Position numbers and translations under genes: made by a program
In this document: positions 39,883 to 49,055 of the stretch, piece by piece
How the letters are laid out: the number at the start of each line of letters is the position of its first letter
Numbering within the stretch: position 1 is the first letter of the stretch
The notes under the pieces: model-generated
What the model was told of the DNA's origin: nothing
Seen by the model: the letters and a program-made list of their open reading frames with translations, nothing else
The model's database searches: none
Assembly: GCF_024171955.1 (NCBI RefSeq)
Contig: NZ_JAMTCS010000008.1
Span: 243,456 to 294,441, forward strand
Direction of reading: 5' to 3'
Source: Promicromonospora thailandica
GTDB lineage: Bacteria; Actinomycetota; Actinomycetes; Actinomycetales; Cellulomonadaceae
DNA: 50,986 bases

Positions 39883-39977
39883 TCCAGGGGACCGTGCGTA
39901 CACGGGGTGCGTACCTGGCGGCTCCGACCTTGCGTTTCCGCAGGTCAGAGGTGGTGTCCGGAGGGGGACTTGAACCC
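39883..39977. repeat. attR: right copy of the 95-bp attachment repeat
   Basis: Identical to 1-95. It includes GTGCGTAC at 39,894-39,901 and 39,907-39,914 and runs into the T arm of tRNA-Leu. Beyond 39,977 the sequence belongs to the tRNA 5' part and the host. Confidence 0.92.
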
Positions 39978-40039
39978 CCACGCCCGATAAAGGGCACTAG
40001 CACCTCAAGCTAGCGCGTCTGCCATTCCGCCACCCGGAC
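39952..40039 (-). tRNA. tRNA-Leu (GAG)
   Basis: 88 bases with the encoded CCA. Acceptor GTCCGGG pairs with TCCGGAC (final G-U), the discriminator is A, anticodon stem CTAGC/GCTAG surrounds loop TTGAGGT (anticodon GAG), there is a long class II variable arm (GTGCCCTTTATCGGGCGT) and T loop TTCAAGT. It is intact and should read CUC/CUU. Its 3' end is the integration target. Confidence 0.95.
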
Positions 40040-40290
40040 AGGTGGACCGTTCGGGGCGTTTCCGCCCTCCCGGTGCGTGGAAAAACATAGCACGCAAGAG
40101 CGGTCGGCTCCGAATCGAAAAGCGTGTGACCTGGGCCGCTCGACCCAGGGGCCGTTCCGCGCCTCCGACACCGCCGCGGCCCCGGGCCTGATCCGCGGGC
40201 GATCGTGCCGCCCCGTGATGTCGCGCGCTGCGGTCCGGGGGCATCATGAGGAGCGCAGGGGGCGGCCGGATCGCACGGGAGGAGCACGGC

Positions 40291-41454
40291 ATGTCCCTGT
40301 CTCGACGGGCGCAGGCGGCGCAGGAGGCGATCGAGCCCGTCACGTCGTTCTTCCTGTCGCTGCGGGCGCTGGACGGGCAGCCCGACGTCGTCGACCTGAC
40401 GTTCGGCGACCCGCACGAGATGCCGTTGCCCGCGCTGGTGGACGCGCTGCGGACCAACGTGGAGCCACGGTCCGCGGACTGGTTCGCCTACAAGTCGAGC
40501 CTGGCGCCGGCGCAGGAGGCCGTGGCGGCGGGCCTGCGCGCCGAGCTGGGGCTGCCCTTCGCGCCGGAGGACGTCGCGATGACGCAGGGGGCCTTCGGGG
40601 CGATCGCCGTCGCGCTGCGGCTGGTGGCCGACGCCGGTGACGAGGTGGTGGTGCCGGAGCCCGGCTGGTTCTACGCGCCGATGCTCCGGGCGGCGGACCT
40701 GGTGCCCGTGCGGGCGTCGCTCACGGAGGACACGTTCGACCTGGACGTCGAGGCGGTCGCGCGGGCGATCACGCCGCGCACCCGCGTCGTCGTCGTGAAC
40801 TCGCCCGCGAACCCGACCGGCCGCGTGTACGGCCGCGACCGCCTCACCGAGCTCGGCGAGGTGCTGGAGGCGGCCTCCGCGCGATCGGGGCGCCGGATCT
40901 GGCTGCTGTCGGACGAGCCGTACCGCCGGATCCGGTTCGACGGCATCGGCTTCACGAGCCCTGCCGAGTGCTACCCGTGGACCCTGGTGGACTACAGCTA
41001 CGGCAAGGTGCTGCTGGCGCCGGGCCAGCGGCTGGGCTACCTCGCCCTGTCGCCCCGGGTCCCGGACACCGAGCGCGCGGAGCTGCGCGCCGCGCTGCTG
41101 CCGCTGCAGATGGGCCTGGGCTGGGGGTTCCCGGACGCGGTGATGCAGTACTCGGCGCCGGCCCTGGAGACGGTGTCGATCGACGTGGCCGAGCTGGCGC
41201 GCCGGCGGGACCTGATGGTGGGCGCCCTGGGCGCGGCCGGGTACGACCTGACGGTGCCCGAGGGCACGTTCTACCTGTGGGGCGCCGCACCGGGCGGCGA
41301 CGCCGCGGCGTTCACGGGCGCGCTCGCCCGGCGCGGGGTGCACGTGCTGCCGGGCACGGTGTTCGCCCGGCCGGGGCACTTCCGGATCAGCCTCACGGCC
41401 ACCGGCGACATGCTGGAGCGGGCGCTGCCGGCCCTGCGGGAGCTCGCCCCCTGA
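40291..41454 (+). CDS. PLP-dependent aminotransferase (class I/II)
   Basis: 387 residues. Aspartate-aminotransferase fold: LTFGDPHEMPLP, TQGAFGAIAVALRLV, VVNSPANPTGR (conserved Asn for PLP), LLSDEPYRRI (Asp for the pyridine nitrogen) and the PLP lysine in YSYGKVLLAPGQRLGY, with a substrate Arg near FRISLTATG. The substrate is not predictable from sequence alone. Good ribosome site (GGGAGGAG) before ATG 40291. First host gene right of the prophage. Confidence 0.9.
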   Translation: MSLSRRAQAAQEAIEPVTSFFLSLRALDGQPDVVDLTFGDPHEMPLPALVDALRTNVEPRSADWFAYKSSLAPAQEAVAAGLRAELGLPFAPEDVAMTQGAFGAIAVALRLVADAGDEVVVPEPGWFYAPMLRAADLVPVRASLTEDTFDLDVEAVARAITPRTRVVVVNSPANPTGRVYGRDRLTELGEVLEAASARSGRRIWLLSDEPYRRIRFDGIGFTSPAECYPWTLVDYSYGKVLLAPGQRLGYLALSPRVPDTERAELRAALLPLQMGLGWGFPDAVMQYSAPALETVSIDVAELARRRDLMVGALGAAGYDLTVPEGTFYLWGAAPGGDAAAFTGALARRGVHVLPGTVFARPGHFRISLTATGDMLERALPALRELAP

Positions 41455-41496
41455 CAGCCAGCCACTGACAGCCAGCCACTGCCAGCCCCTGACAGC
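41451..41496 (+). repeat. Tandem 14-bp repeat after the aminotransferase
   Basis: CTGACAGCCAGCCA occurs twice in tandem (41,451-41,464, 41,465-41,478) followed by decayed units. The first copy contains the stop codon of the aminotransferase. It may be a slippage product between two genes. Confidence 0.7.
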
Positions 41497-41553
41497 ACGG
41501 CCGGCGGCCGGGCCTCGCCGCGACTGTCGGTGGTTGCTGGCACACTGGCCGCC

Positions 41554-43425
41554 ATGACGCTCCCGGACGGCACCACCCCGGCCGCCGCCGCGCTCGACGT
41601 GGCGCCCACCCCCCTGGACGTGCTCCGTGACGTCTTCGGGTACGACTCGTTCCGGGGCGACCAGCAGGAGATCATCGAGACCGTGGCCCGCGGCGGCGAC
41701 GCCCTGGTGCTGATGCCGACGGGCGGCGGCAAGTCGCTGTGCTACCAGATCCCGGCGCTCGTGCGGCACGGCACGGGCGTGGTCGTCTCGCCGCTCATCG
41801 CGCTCATGCAGGACCAGGTGGACGCCCTGGCGGCGCTCGGCGTGCGCGCCGGGTTCCTCAACTCCACGCAGAACCCGGACGAGCGGCGTGAGGTCGAGCG
41901 GGCGTACCGGTCGGGCGAGCTCGACCTGCTCTACCTCGCGCCGGAGCGGCTCGGCGTCCCGGCCACGGCGCGGCTGCTCGACGAGGGCACCATCGCGCTG
42001 TTCGCCATCGACGAGGCGCACTGCGTGTCCCAGTGGGGGCACGACTTCCGGCCGGACTACCTGCGGCTGGGCGAGCTGGCCGAGCGATGGCCGGGCGTCC
42101 CCCGCATCGCGCTCACCGCGACCGCGACCCGGCACACGCACGACGAGATCGCCACGCGCCTGGGCCTGACCGAGGCCCGGCACTTCGTGGCCAGCTTCGA
42201 CCGGCCGAACATCACCTACCGGGTGGTGCCCAAGGACAACCCGTTCCGGCAGCTCGTGGACCTGCTGCGCACGGAGCACCCGGGCGACGCGGGCATCGTG
42301 TACTGCCTGTCGCGGGCATCGGTCGAGAAGACCGCGCAGCAGCTCTCGGAGCAGGGGTTCCGGGCGCTGCCGTACCACGCGGGCCTGCCGCCGGCCGTGC
42401 GCGCCGCGAACCAGGCGACCTTCCTGCGCGAGGAGGGCGTGGTCATGGTCGCGACCATCGCGTTCGGCATGGGCATCGACAAGCCGGACGTCCGGTTCGT
42501 CGCCCACCTCGACCTGCCCAAGTCCGTGGAGGGCTACTACCAGGAGACGGGCCGCGCGGGGCGGGACGGCCTGCCGTCGACGGCGTGGCTCGCCTACGGG
42601 CTGGCCGACGTGGTGCAGCAGCGCAAGATGATCGCCGAGTCCGACGGCGACCTGGCCCACCGGCGCCGGCTCTCGGCGCACCTCGACGCGATGCTCGCGC
42701 TCTGCGAGACCGTCGAGTGCCGCCGCGCCCAGCTCCTGCGCTACTTCGGCCAGGAGCACCAGGGAGCGTGCGGCGCCTGCGACACGTGCCAGAACCCGCC
42801 CCAGGCCTGGGACGGCACCGTGCCTGCCCAGAAGCTCCTGTCCGCGGTGTACCGGCTCGACCGGGAACGCAACCAGCGCTTCGGCGTCGGGCACGTGGTG
42901 GACATCCTGCGGGGTCGCGCGACGCCCAAGATCACGCAGTGGAGGCACGACGAGCTGACGGTGTTCGGCGTGGGCGAGGACCTGTCGGACGGCGAGTGGC
43001 GGTCGGTCGCGCGCCAGCTCCTGGCGCAAGGACTGCTGGAGGTCGACGCGAACCACGGCACGCTGCTGCTCACGGAGGCGAGCGGGGACGTGCTGGGCCG
43101 GCGGCGGGAGGTGCGGATGCGGCACGACCCGCGTCCGCAGGGCGGCGCGCGCCGTCCCGCGCGGTCGGCCGGGCCACGTCCCGAGGCGGCGGCGCTGTCG
43201 GACGACGACCTGGCGGTCTTCGAGCGGCTGCGCGCCTGGCGGGCGGCGGCCGCCAAGGAGCAGGGTGTGCCCGCCTACGTGGTGTTCCACGACGCGACGC
43301 TGCGGGCGGTCGCGACCGAGCGCCCCGCGGACGTGGCCGCGCTGAGCGGGATCAGCGGCGTCGGGCAGGCGAAGCTGGAGCGGTACGGCGAGGGGATCCT
43401 GGCGGCGCTGCACGCGACGGGGTGA
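41554..43425 (+). CDS. recQ: ATP-dependent DNA helicase RecQ
   Basis: 623 residues. SF2 helicase that unwinds 3' to 5' in recombination and repair. Walker A is [10 protein letters not shown], the DEAH box is in [16 protein letters not shown] with the aromatic-rich loop, motif III TATATR, motif [13 protein letters not shown] zinc site ([19 protein letters not shown]) follows, then an RQC domain (about 430-510) and a C-terminal HRDC domain (about 545-620). All motifs are intact. It ends 7 bases from the convergent dinB. Confidence 0.97.
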   Translation: MTLPDGTTPAAAALDVAPTPLDVLRDVFGYDSFRGDQQEIIETVARGGDALVLMPTGGGKSLCYQIPALVRHGTGVVVSPLIALMQDQVDALAALGVRAGFLNSTQNPDERREVERAYRSGELDLLYLAPERLGVPATARLLDEGTIALFAIDEAHCVSQWGHDFRPDYLRLGELAERWPGVPRIALTATATRHTHDEIATRLGLTEARHFVASFDRPNITYRVVPKDNPFRQLVDLLRTEHPGDAGIVYCLSRASVEKTAQQLSEQGFRALPYHAGLPPAVRAANQATFLREEGVVMVATIAFGMGIDKPDVRFVAHLDLPKSVEGYYQETGRAGRDGLPSTAWLAYGLADVVQQRKMIAESDGDLAHRRRLSAHLDAMLALCETVECRRAQLLRYFGQEHQGACGACDTCQNPPQAWDGTVPAQKLLSAVYRLDRERNQRFGVGHVVDILRGRATPKITQWRHDELTVFGVGEDLSDGEWRSVARQLLAQGLLEVDANHGTLLLTEASGDVLGRRREVRMRHDPRPQGGARRPARSAGPRPEAAALSDDDLAVFERLRAWRAAAAKEQGVPAYVVFHDATLRAVATERPADVAALSGISGVGQAKLERYGEGILAALHATG

Positions 43426-43432
43426 CCGCACC

Positions 43433-44689
43433 TCACAGGTCGTGCTCGGCGAGCTCGCGGAACTCGTCGGGGACGGCGCCGCCGCGGCGCAGCACCACGG
43501 GGAGGTAGCCGACGGCGTCCGTGCCGAACCGCGTCCGGATCGCGTCCATCGACTCGTCGACGGCGCTGCGGGCAGCCCCGGGCGCCGAGCCGGGCCGCCA
43601 CGGGTCGGGCGGCTGGAGGTCGAGCTCGAGCTGGACGGCCGACTGGTCGGCGATGTTCGAGACGGAGACGCCGAGCAGGGTGATCTCGCACGGTGCGGCG
43701 TCGTCGATGGCGGACCAGGCCAGCCGCACCGCGACCTCGGTGAGCGTCAGGGTGGCGGAGACCGGCACCGGCAGCGTGAGGGAGCGTGTGGACCGGTGCA
43801 TGCCCGCGCACCGGACCGCGACCGTCACGGTGCGCCCCGCCCGCCCCTTGGCGCGCAGCCGGCGGGACACCCGGTCGGCCAGGTGCGCCAGCACGGCCCG
43901 GACGTCGTCGGGCTCGGGGGTGCGGCGGCTCAGGGCCGACTGCGCGCCCACGGAACGGGCGCGGCGGCTGGTGACGACGCGGCGCGGGTCCTCGTCCTGC
44001 GCCATGGCGCTGAGCTTGTACCCGACGGCGTGCCCCAGGATGTGCTCGACCGCGGACGAGGGCGTGCGCGCCAGCTCCCCGATCGTGCGGATGCCGAGGT
44101 CGGCCAGGCGCTGCTCGTTCACGGGCCCCACACCCCAGATGAGGCCGACCGGCAGCGGGTCGAGGAAGGCCCGCTCGGCGCCGGGGTCGACGACGACCAG
44201 GCCGTCGGGCTTGGCCACCTGGGAGGCGATCTTCGCGAGGTGCTTGGTCCGCGCGGCGCCCACCGAGATGGGCAGCCCCACCTCGGCACGGACGCGCTCC
44301 CGGATCCGCGCCCCGATCGCGGCGGGCGGGCCGAACAGGTGCGTCGCCCCGGACACGTCGAGGAACGCCTCGTCGATCGAGATCCGTTCGACCACCGGCG
44401 TGACGTCGGCCAGGACGCCCATCACCGCGTCGCCCAGCCGCTGGTACTCCCCGAAGTGGCCGCGCACGAACACGAGGTCGGGGCAGAGCCGCACCGCGCG
44501 CCAGCCCGGCATCCCGCCCTGCACCCCGCGGGCCTTGGCCTCGTAGGAGGCCGCGAGCACGACTCCCCCGCGCGGCCCGCCGCCGACGGCGACCGGCAGC
44601 CCGCGCAGCGCGGGGTCCAGCAGCTGCTCGACCGACGCGTAGAACGCGTCCAGGTCGGCGTGCAGGATCGTGGCGCCGGGTGCGGACAT
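43433..44689 (-). CDS. dinB: DNA polymerase IV
   Basis: 418 residues. Y-family translesion polymerase: catalytic HADLDAFYASVEQ with metal-binding Asp, SYEAKARGV, and ISIDEAFLDVSG with the second acidic pair, thumb helix-hairpin-helix around LIWGVGPVNEQRLADLGI, a little-finger domain (about 240-350) and a clamp-binding motif QLELDL at about 370. The start ATG is only 14 bases from a perfect LexA box, and a TAGGAT -10 ends 7 bases before it, suggesting a leaderless, SOS-controlled message. Confidence 0.96.
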   Translation of the reverse strand: MSAPGATILHADLDAFYASVEQLLDPALRGLPVAVGGGPRGGVVLAASYEAKARGVQGGMPGWRAVRLCPDLVFVRGHFGEYQRLGDAVMGVLADVTPVVERISIDEAFLDVSGATHLFGPPAAIGARIRERVRAEVGLPISVGAARTKHLAKIASQVAKPDGLVVVDPGAERAFLDPLPVGLIWGVGPVNEQRLADLGIRTIGELARTPSSAVEHILGHAVGYKLSAMAQDEDPRRVVTSRRARSVGAQSALSRRTPEPDDVRAVLAHLADRVSRRLRAKGRAGRTVTVAVRCAGMHRSTRSLTLPVPVSATLTLTEVAVRLAWSAIDDAAPCEITLLGVSVSNIADQSAVQLELDLQPPDPWRPGSAPGAARSAVDESMDAIRTRFGTDAVGYLPVVLRRGGAVPDEFRELAEHDL

Positions 44690-44691
44690 GA

Positions 44692-44729
44692 CAGCATCCT
44701 ACTCGAACGCCTGTTCGAGTAGGATGCTG
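44692..44729. promoter_or_regulatory. LexA box of dinB inside a 38-bp perfect inverted repeat
   Basis: TCGAAC-GCCT-GTTCGA (44,703-44,718) is a perfect LexA operator. The symmetry extends to 17-bp arms (CAGCATCCTACTCGAAC and its complement, 44,692-44,708 and 44,713-44,729) around GCCT. The minus-strand copy contains the TAGGAT -10. The stem may also terminate the upstream HEAT/DUF1963 gene. Confidence 0.9.
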
Positions 44730-44736
44730 CCGTCGG

Positions 44737-47283
44737 TCAGGGATTGGCGTACATCTGCACGACGACCCGGTCGAAACGCCGTTCCCGCAGGTCCTGGCGG
44801 GTGATGGTCCAGTACAGCAGGCCCATCGGCACCCCGTACCACTGCGCCAGGAGCACCCAGTCCTCCGGGCGGGTGTCGTGCTCGCCGGAGCCGTGGTCGG
44901 CGGAGCGGCGGGCGGGGTCGCCGTACCCGTCGAAGTCGTCGGCGTGGCCGCCGACCTGCCACTCGCCGCCGTCCTCGGTGAGGTCGGACCAGATCTCCTG
45001 CAGCGTCTCGGCGAAGGGGTGCTCGTCGTCGGCCTCGGGGTCGAGCGAGCACGTGGGCAGGGACACCGCGGGGACGAGGCGGAGGTCGCCGCTGCGCCGC
45101 AGCGCCTCGTCGAGCGCCGCCGGGGAGGCGTACCCGTAGGGCTCGTAGTCGGGGGCGACGACGCGCTCCTCGACCGGCGTGCCCGCGGGCACGTGCACGG
45201 CGCCGCCGGCCACCAGCTCGTCCTCCAGCTCGACGTTCGCGAACAGGAGCAGGTGACCGTCCGGTGGCAGCGGCAGGTCGGTCGCGCCCGGCGGCAGCGT
45301 CGCGAGGTCGAGCGTGACGACGAGCTGCTGGTCGCCCGACCGGACGGGGCCGTACCCCGCGGCGGGGGTGGGCGCGTCCGGCGGCAGCAGCAGCGGGGTG
45401 CCGAGCCGGCCGACGACCGGGCCGTCGCCGCCGGGCGCGGTGCGGAGCGCGGGTCGCGCGAGCCCGAGCCAGCGGTCGACGTCGTCGGCCGGGACGCCCT
45501 CGTCGAGCGCCTGCTCGCGGAACCGGTCCAGCACCCCCAGCGCGTCGGCGGGCAGCTGCCGGATCGCGGCGGGCAGCGCGTCCCCGCCGAACTCCCAGCC
45601 CGGGGCGGGCGCCGCGACCCCTGGCTCGCCCAGGCCGGCGAGCCACTCGGCGGCCGACGACCGCGCCGTCGCGTCCTCGCCCGCCCACGCGGCACGCGCC
45701 GCGGTCAGGGCGACCGGATGGTCGCGGAGCACCCGGCGGGCGGCAAGCCGGTGGCGGCTCGCCCCCAGGGCGAGCGCCGTCAGACGCGGGACGAGGGGTT
45801 CGGGCGCCGCCGGGAACCGCTCCAGGACCATCAGGATCATCGCCGTGGCGTCCACGGCGTCCTCGTCCGGGTGCCGCTTCCCGTCCGGCCCGTCGAGATA
45901 CTCGTCGGCGAGGTCCAGACGCTCGGCAAACAGCGGCCACCAGCGTTCGGCGTCCGCGGGCGTCAGGAGGGCGCCGATCTTCCGGCCCCCGTGGCCGATC
46001 CGGGTGACCAGCAGCTCGGCCGTCCACCGGTCCGCGTCCGACGCTCCGGCGGCGCGGCGCGCGTCCCGCAGGGCCCGCACGTCGGGCAGGGCCGACAGCC
46101 GGTCCCCGGCCGCCTGCCAGGCGCGGTCCGCGTCCCGTCCGCTGCCCGGCGGCAGCGCCACCAGGGCGTCCAGCTCCCGCGCCAGGTCCGGGTCCGAGGG
46201 CGGCGCGACCGGGGGCACGGCCACCGCCGCGGTCGTCGGCCCCACGACACCGCCCGCCGGGCGCAGCTCCCGCACGCGGACGACGGCCCGGCGCAGCAGC
46301 CGCTCCCGGTCCGGGTCCGGTGCCTCGGCGTCCACCCCCGTCCCGGTCAGCGTCTCCTCGACCGCCTCGACGCCGCCGTCGAGGTCGGTCAGCCGGGCGA
46401 CGGCGTCGGGCAGCCGGTCGGCCGGGGCGGTCCGCAGGTGGGGGCGCAGCACCTCGACCTGGCGGGCACCGTCCAGACCGGACAGCGCGGTCAGCGCCTG
46501 CGCCCGCACGCCTCCGTCGACGTCCACCGCGAGCCGCCCGAGGAGGTCCACGTGCGCCTGCGGGCTGTGCGCGCAGCGGACGGCGGCATCCCTCCGGGCG
46601 AAGAACGGCAGCCCCGTGACGACGTCCGCGAGCACGTCGGCGTGCCGGGCGAGGAACGCGGCCCCTGCGTCGCCGTCCAGCAGCACGTCGCGGCCGCGCA
46701 TCGACCGGCCTGGCTCCACGTACAGCAGGGCCGACAGCGTGAACCGGGCCGCGGAACCGGCCGGCACCCCGCCCGCGACGGCGACCTCCTCGACCAGGTC
46801 CGCGGTCCACCGCTGCCGCACGTCCGACGCGCCGGGCGCGTCCGTGGAGCGGCTCAGCCGCACGACGTCGTCGGTGAGCACCAGCAGCCAGGACGGCTCG
46901 CCGCCGTCCGCGGCCCGGCCGGACGCCGCGTGCGTCACCTGGCCGAGCCGGGCGAGCACGTCGGCCGGCGCGGACCGGTAGACCGTCCGCCGGGCGGCGT
47001 CGGCGCTCCGCCGGGTCCAGCCGGGATGCGCTGCGGCGACGGCCTCCGCCAGGTCGGGCGGGTGGTAACCGCCCGGCTCAGCCACCACCTGCGCGCCGCG
47101 AGGCCGATCGCGCAGCAGGTCCAGGACCTCCGGTCCGGCAGCCTGCAGCACGTGGTCGACCACGGCGTCGTAGACCTCGGACACCTTGAGCGGCGCGAGA
47201 CAGTCCCGTACCGCGTCCGGCCAGCCCGGCATGGCGCCGTCGGCGACGTCCTGACCAGCCCTTTCACCCTCGAATGTGTGCAT
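44737..47283 (-). CDS. Large HEAT-repeat protein with C-terminal DUF1963-like domain
   Basis: 848 residues. The first 600 residues are Ala/Leu/Asp-rich with alternating helices typical of HEAT-like repeats (VRAQALTALSGLDGARQVEVLRPHLRTA; HRLAARRVLRDHPVALTAARAAWAG). The last 210 residues fit the DUF1963/YwqG pattern: VGRLGTPLLLPPDAPTPAAGYGPV, then LVVTLDLATLPPGATDLPLPPDGHLLLFANVE, and a closing WVLLAQWYGVPMGLLYW. No signal peptide. Function unknown, probably protein-protein interaction. ATG 47283. Confidence 0.75.
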   Translation of the reverse strand: MHTFEGERAGQDVADGAMPGWPDAVRDCLAPLKVSEVYDAVVDHVLQAAGPEVLDLLRDRPRGAQVVAEPGGYHPPDLAEAVAAAHPGWTRRSADAARRTVYRSAPADVLARLGQVTHAASGRAADGGEPSWLLVLTDDVVRLSRSTDAPGASDVRQRWTADLVEEVAVAGGVPAGSAARFTLSALLYVEPGRSMRGRDVLLDGDAGAAFLARHADVLADVVTGLPFFARRDAAVRCAHSPQAHVDLLGRLAVDVDGGVRAQALTALSGLDGARQVEVLRPHLRTAPADRLPDAVARLTDLDGGVEAVEETLTGTGVDAEAPDPDRERLLRRAVVRVRELRPAGGVVGPTTAAVAVPPVAPPSDPDLARELDALVALPPGSGRDADRAWQAAGDRLSALPDVRALRDARRAAGASDADRWTAELLVTRIGHGGRKIGALLTPADAERWWPLFAERLDLADEYLDGPDGKRHPDEDAVDATAMILMVLERFPAAPEPLVPRLTALALGASRHRLAARRVLRDHPVALTAARAAWAGEDATARSSAAEWLAGLGEPGVAAPAPGWEFGGDALPAAIRQLPADALGVLDRFREQALDEGVPADDVDRWLGLARPALRTAPGGDGPVVGRLGTPLLLPPDAPTPAAGYGPVRSGDQQLVVTLDLATLPPGATDLPLPPDGHLLLFANVELEDELVAGGAVHVPAGTPVEERVVAPDYEPYGYASPAALDEALRRSGDLRLVPAVSLPTCSLDPEADDEHPFAETLQEIWSDLTEDGGEWQVGGHADDFDGYGDPARRSADHGSGEHDTRPEDWVLLAQWYGVPMGLLYWTITRQDLRERRFDRVVVQMYANP

Positions 47284-47429
47284 ATCGGGAGTCTATGGAC
47301 ACCCTCTGACACGCCCCCGTGGCCACCGGGCGGGCCCGCCCCTACCCTGGAAGGGACAGCCTCCGGGACCAGGGCCTCGACGCGGGGACCGGGCCTCGGG
47401 TCCGCGACGACGACGTGGCGGCGTATGAC

Positions 47430-47732
47430 ATGACCTGGCCCTTCCTGGCGCGGCGCAAGCCCGCACCCGACCCTCTGGCCACCCTCCGGCTGCAGATCCG
47501 CCTGGGCGAGCTCGCGACCGAGCTGCGCCGGATCGAGGAGGACACCGACCTGTACGCGCGCGCCCACCACTGGCTCGCCGTGCAGAGCGCCTACGACGCG
47601 CTGCTGCGCGAGGCCTGCCGGCTGGCCGACCTGCCGGCCGAGGCGACCCCGCTGCGCGCGGGTGGGCACGCCGGCGCGGGCGAACGGCTCCGGGAGGAGC
47701 TGGAGCTCAGCGCGCGCGGCTGGTCCTGGTGA
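47430..47732 (+). CDS. Small hypothetical helical protein
   Basis: 100 residues, helical (LATLRLQIRLGELATELRRIEEDTDLYARAHHWLAVQSAYDALLREACRLADL). It begins at ATG 47430; an upstream in-frame reading from 47,319 contains poorer sequence. No family recognised. It is divergent from the HEAT protein gene. Confidence 0.65.
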   Translation: MTWPFLARRKPAPDPLATLRLQIRLGELATELRRIEEDTDLYARAHHWLAVQSAYDALLREACRLADLPAEATPLRAGGHAGAGERLREELELSARGWSW

Positions 47733-47799
47733 CTGCTCCCCCGTGACGGCCCGGACCACCCTGACGGCCCCGGCGGCCGTGGTCGCCTAGGGTCGGGGC

Positions 47800-48444
47800 A
47801 TGTTCCCCTGGCTCGAGATCGGCGGGTGGCTCGGTTCGGCCCTCGTCGTGCTGTCCCTCACGCAGGCGCGCGTGCTGCGCTTCCGCTGGCTCAACCTCAT
47901 CGGCTCGCTCGTCGCGACCACGTACAACGCGATCCTCGGCATCTGGCCCTTCGTCGCCATGAACGCCGCGATCAGCCTCATCAACATCTACTGGCTGTGG
48001 CGGCTGAACCGCGAACGCCACGACGCCGCCGTCTACGAGGTGGTCGAGGTGGCCCCCGACGACGCGTACCTGCTGCACGTGCTGCGCACCCACGCGGCGG
48101 ACATCGCGACCTTCGCGCCACGGTTCGTGGCGCTGCCCGAGCCGGGCGAGGAACGGTCGGCGTTCCTGGTCCAGCGGGGCGACGAGACCGTGGGCGTCGT
48201 CGAGGTGCGCGACGGCGGGGACGGCTCCGCCGTGGTCGAGCTCGACTGGGTGTCCAAGCGGTTCCGCGACCTCACGCCCGGCGAGTTCGTGTACCGGCGC
48301 AGCGGGATCTTCGCGGCGAAGGGGTTCGCGCGCGTCGTCGTGCCCGACGCCGCGCACGGCGACGCGGCATACCTGCGCGGCGTGGGCTTCCGGCCCGAGG
48401 GCCCGGCCTGGGTGCGTGACGTCGCGGAGCACACCGCGGGCTGA
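47800..48444 (+). CDS. Membrane protein with C-terminal GNAT-like domain
   Basis: 214 residues. The N-terminal 70 have three hydrophobic helices in the YgjV-like pattern (WLGSALVVLSLTQARVLRFRWLNLIGSLVATTYN). The soluble rest looks like a GNAT fold (FLVQRGDETVGVVEVRDG; ELDWVSKRFRDLTPGEFVY; AAYLRGVGFRPEG). The acetyl-CoA loop is not canonical, so catalytic activity is doubtful. ATG 47800. Confidence 0.75.
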   Translation: MFPWLEIGGWLGSALVVLSLTQARVLRFRWLNLIGSLVATTYNAILGIWPFVAMNAAISLINIYWLWRLNRERHDAAVYEVVEVAPDDAYLLHVLRTHAADIATFAPRFVALPEPGEERSAFLVQRGDETVGVVEVRDGGDGSAVVELDWVSKRFRDLTPGEFVYRRSGIFAAKGFARVVVPDAAHGDAAYLRGVGFRPEGPAWVRDVAEHTAG

Positions 48445-48460
48445 CGCCCGTCGACACGTA

Positions 48461-48500
48461 CGGCGCAGGGCCGGAGGCGCACACCTCCGGCCCTGCGCCG
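48461..48500. terminator. Bidirectional terminator, 17-bp perfect stem
   Basis: Bases 48,461-48,477 pair perfectly with 48,484-48,500 around CGCACA. It lies between the convergent membrane/GNAT-like and SUKH genes. Confidence 0.9.
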
Positions 48501-48506
48501 CCGCCG

Positions 48507-49055
48507 TCACACGAAGGTGTACGGCTGGTACGGCGTGTCCCGCTTCAGGTAGGCGTCCTCCGAGAACAGCGGGTTCGACAGCTCGCCGCGGGCGATCCCC
48601 GCGAGCAGCTCGGTGGTCCGCAGGTCGAACCGGCGCCATTCCTCGCCGTCGGGGTGGCCGACGTAGATCGGGTAGTCCTCCGGACTCACGCCCTGCTCGA
48701 CCGCCCAGTACAGGACGTCGCCCGCGGGCGTGTCCGCCCAGGCGATCAGGCGTGCCCCCGCCGGGAGGTCCTCCGGCGGGATCTCGTCCCCGTCCTCCCA
48801 GAACTGCTCGAGGTCGCCGAACCTGCCGAGCGAGCGCAGCAGGTTCTGGTTCTTGTACCGCGGGTCGGGTGCGTAGAGGGCGATGTGGTCGAACCAGACG
48901 CCCGCACCACCCGCGTCCACCAGCTCGCGGAAGTCCTGCGGGACGACCATCTCGAGCTCGCGCTGCGCGCGCTCCCAGTCGAAGCCGTCTCTCGGCTCCA
49001 GGTTGCCCAGGATGACCAGCTGTTCCAGATCGGTGTTCATGTTTCTCGCGCTCAC
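48507..49055 (-). CDS. SMI1/KNR4 (SUKH) family immunity protein
   Basis: 182 residues. The SUKH pattern is visible: ERAQRELEMVVPQDFRELVDAGGAGVWFDHIALYAP near the start, then LIAWADTPAGDVLYWAV, a strand pair, and YIVGHP-like YVGHPDGEEWRRFDLRTTELL. SUKH proteins bind and neutralise toxins encoded just upstream. Start GTG 49055 overlaps the toxin stop (GTGA); ATG 49040 is the alternative. Confidence 0.88.
   Translation of the reverse strand: MSARNMNTDLEQLVILGNLEPRDGFDWERAQRELEMVVPQDFRELVDAGGAGVWFDHIALYAPDPRYKNQNLLRSLGRFGDLEQFWEDGDEIPPEDLPAGARLIAWADTPAGDVLYWAVEQGVSPEDYPIYVGHPDGEEWRRFDLRTTELLAGIARGELSNPLFSEDAYLKRDTPYQPYTFV

Larger units (their letters stand above)
1..39977. mobile_element. Temperate siphovirus prophage integrated at tRNA-Leu
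   Basis: A 95-bp direct repeat brackets a complete phage gene order: integrase, repressor switch, early operon, terminase, portal, protease, capsid, tail, lysis and right-end cargo. The right repeat copy lies in the 3' end of an intact tRNA-Leu gene, the usual target of tyrosine integrases. The unit from 1 to 39,882 is about 39.9 kb. Terminase, capsid, tail and lysis genes are all open with no visible frameshift except the expected programmed one, so the prophage looks intact. The host sequence left of attL is outside the window. High G+C matches the host, suggesting long adaptation to it. Confidence 0.95.

Noticed and set aside
41451-41496. CRISPR or insertion-sequence end
   Set aside because: Two tandem 14-bp units directly after a stop codon, with no spacer or transposase; best seen as a slippage repeat.
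39997-43431. 1,144-codon open frame on the minus strand
   Set aside because: It is antisense to the aminotransferase and recQ genes, is Arg/Pro/His-rich, and contains no domain. It is a G+C-driven shadow.
43275-46810. Long overlapping frames (806 and 703 codons) on the minus strand across dinB and the HEAT/DUF1963 gene
   Set aside because: Low-complexity Arg/Gly/Pro translations in alternative phases of well-supported genes.
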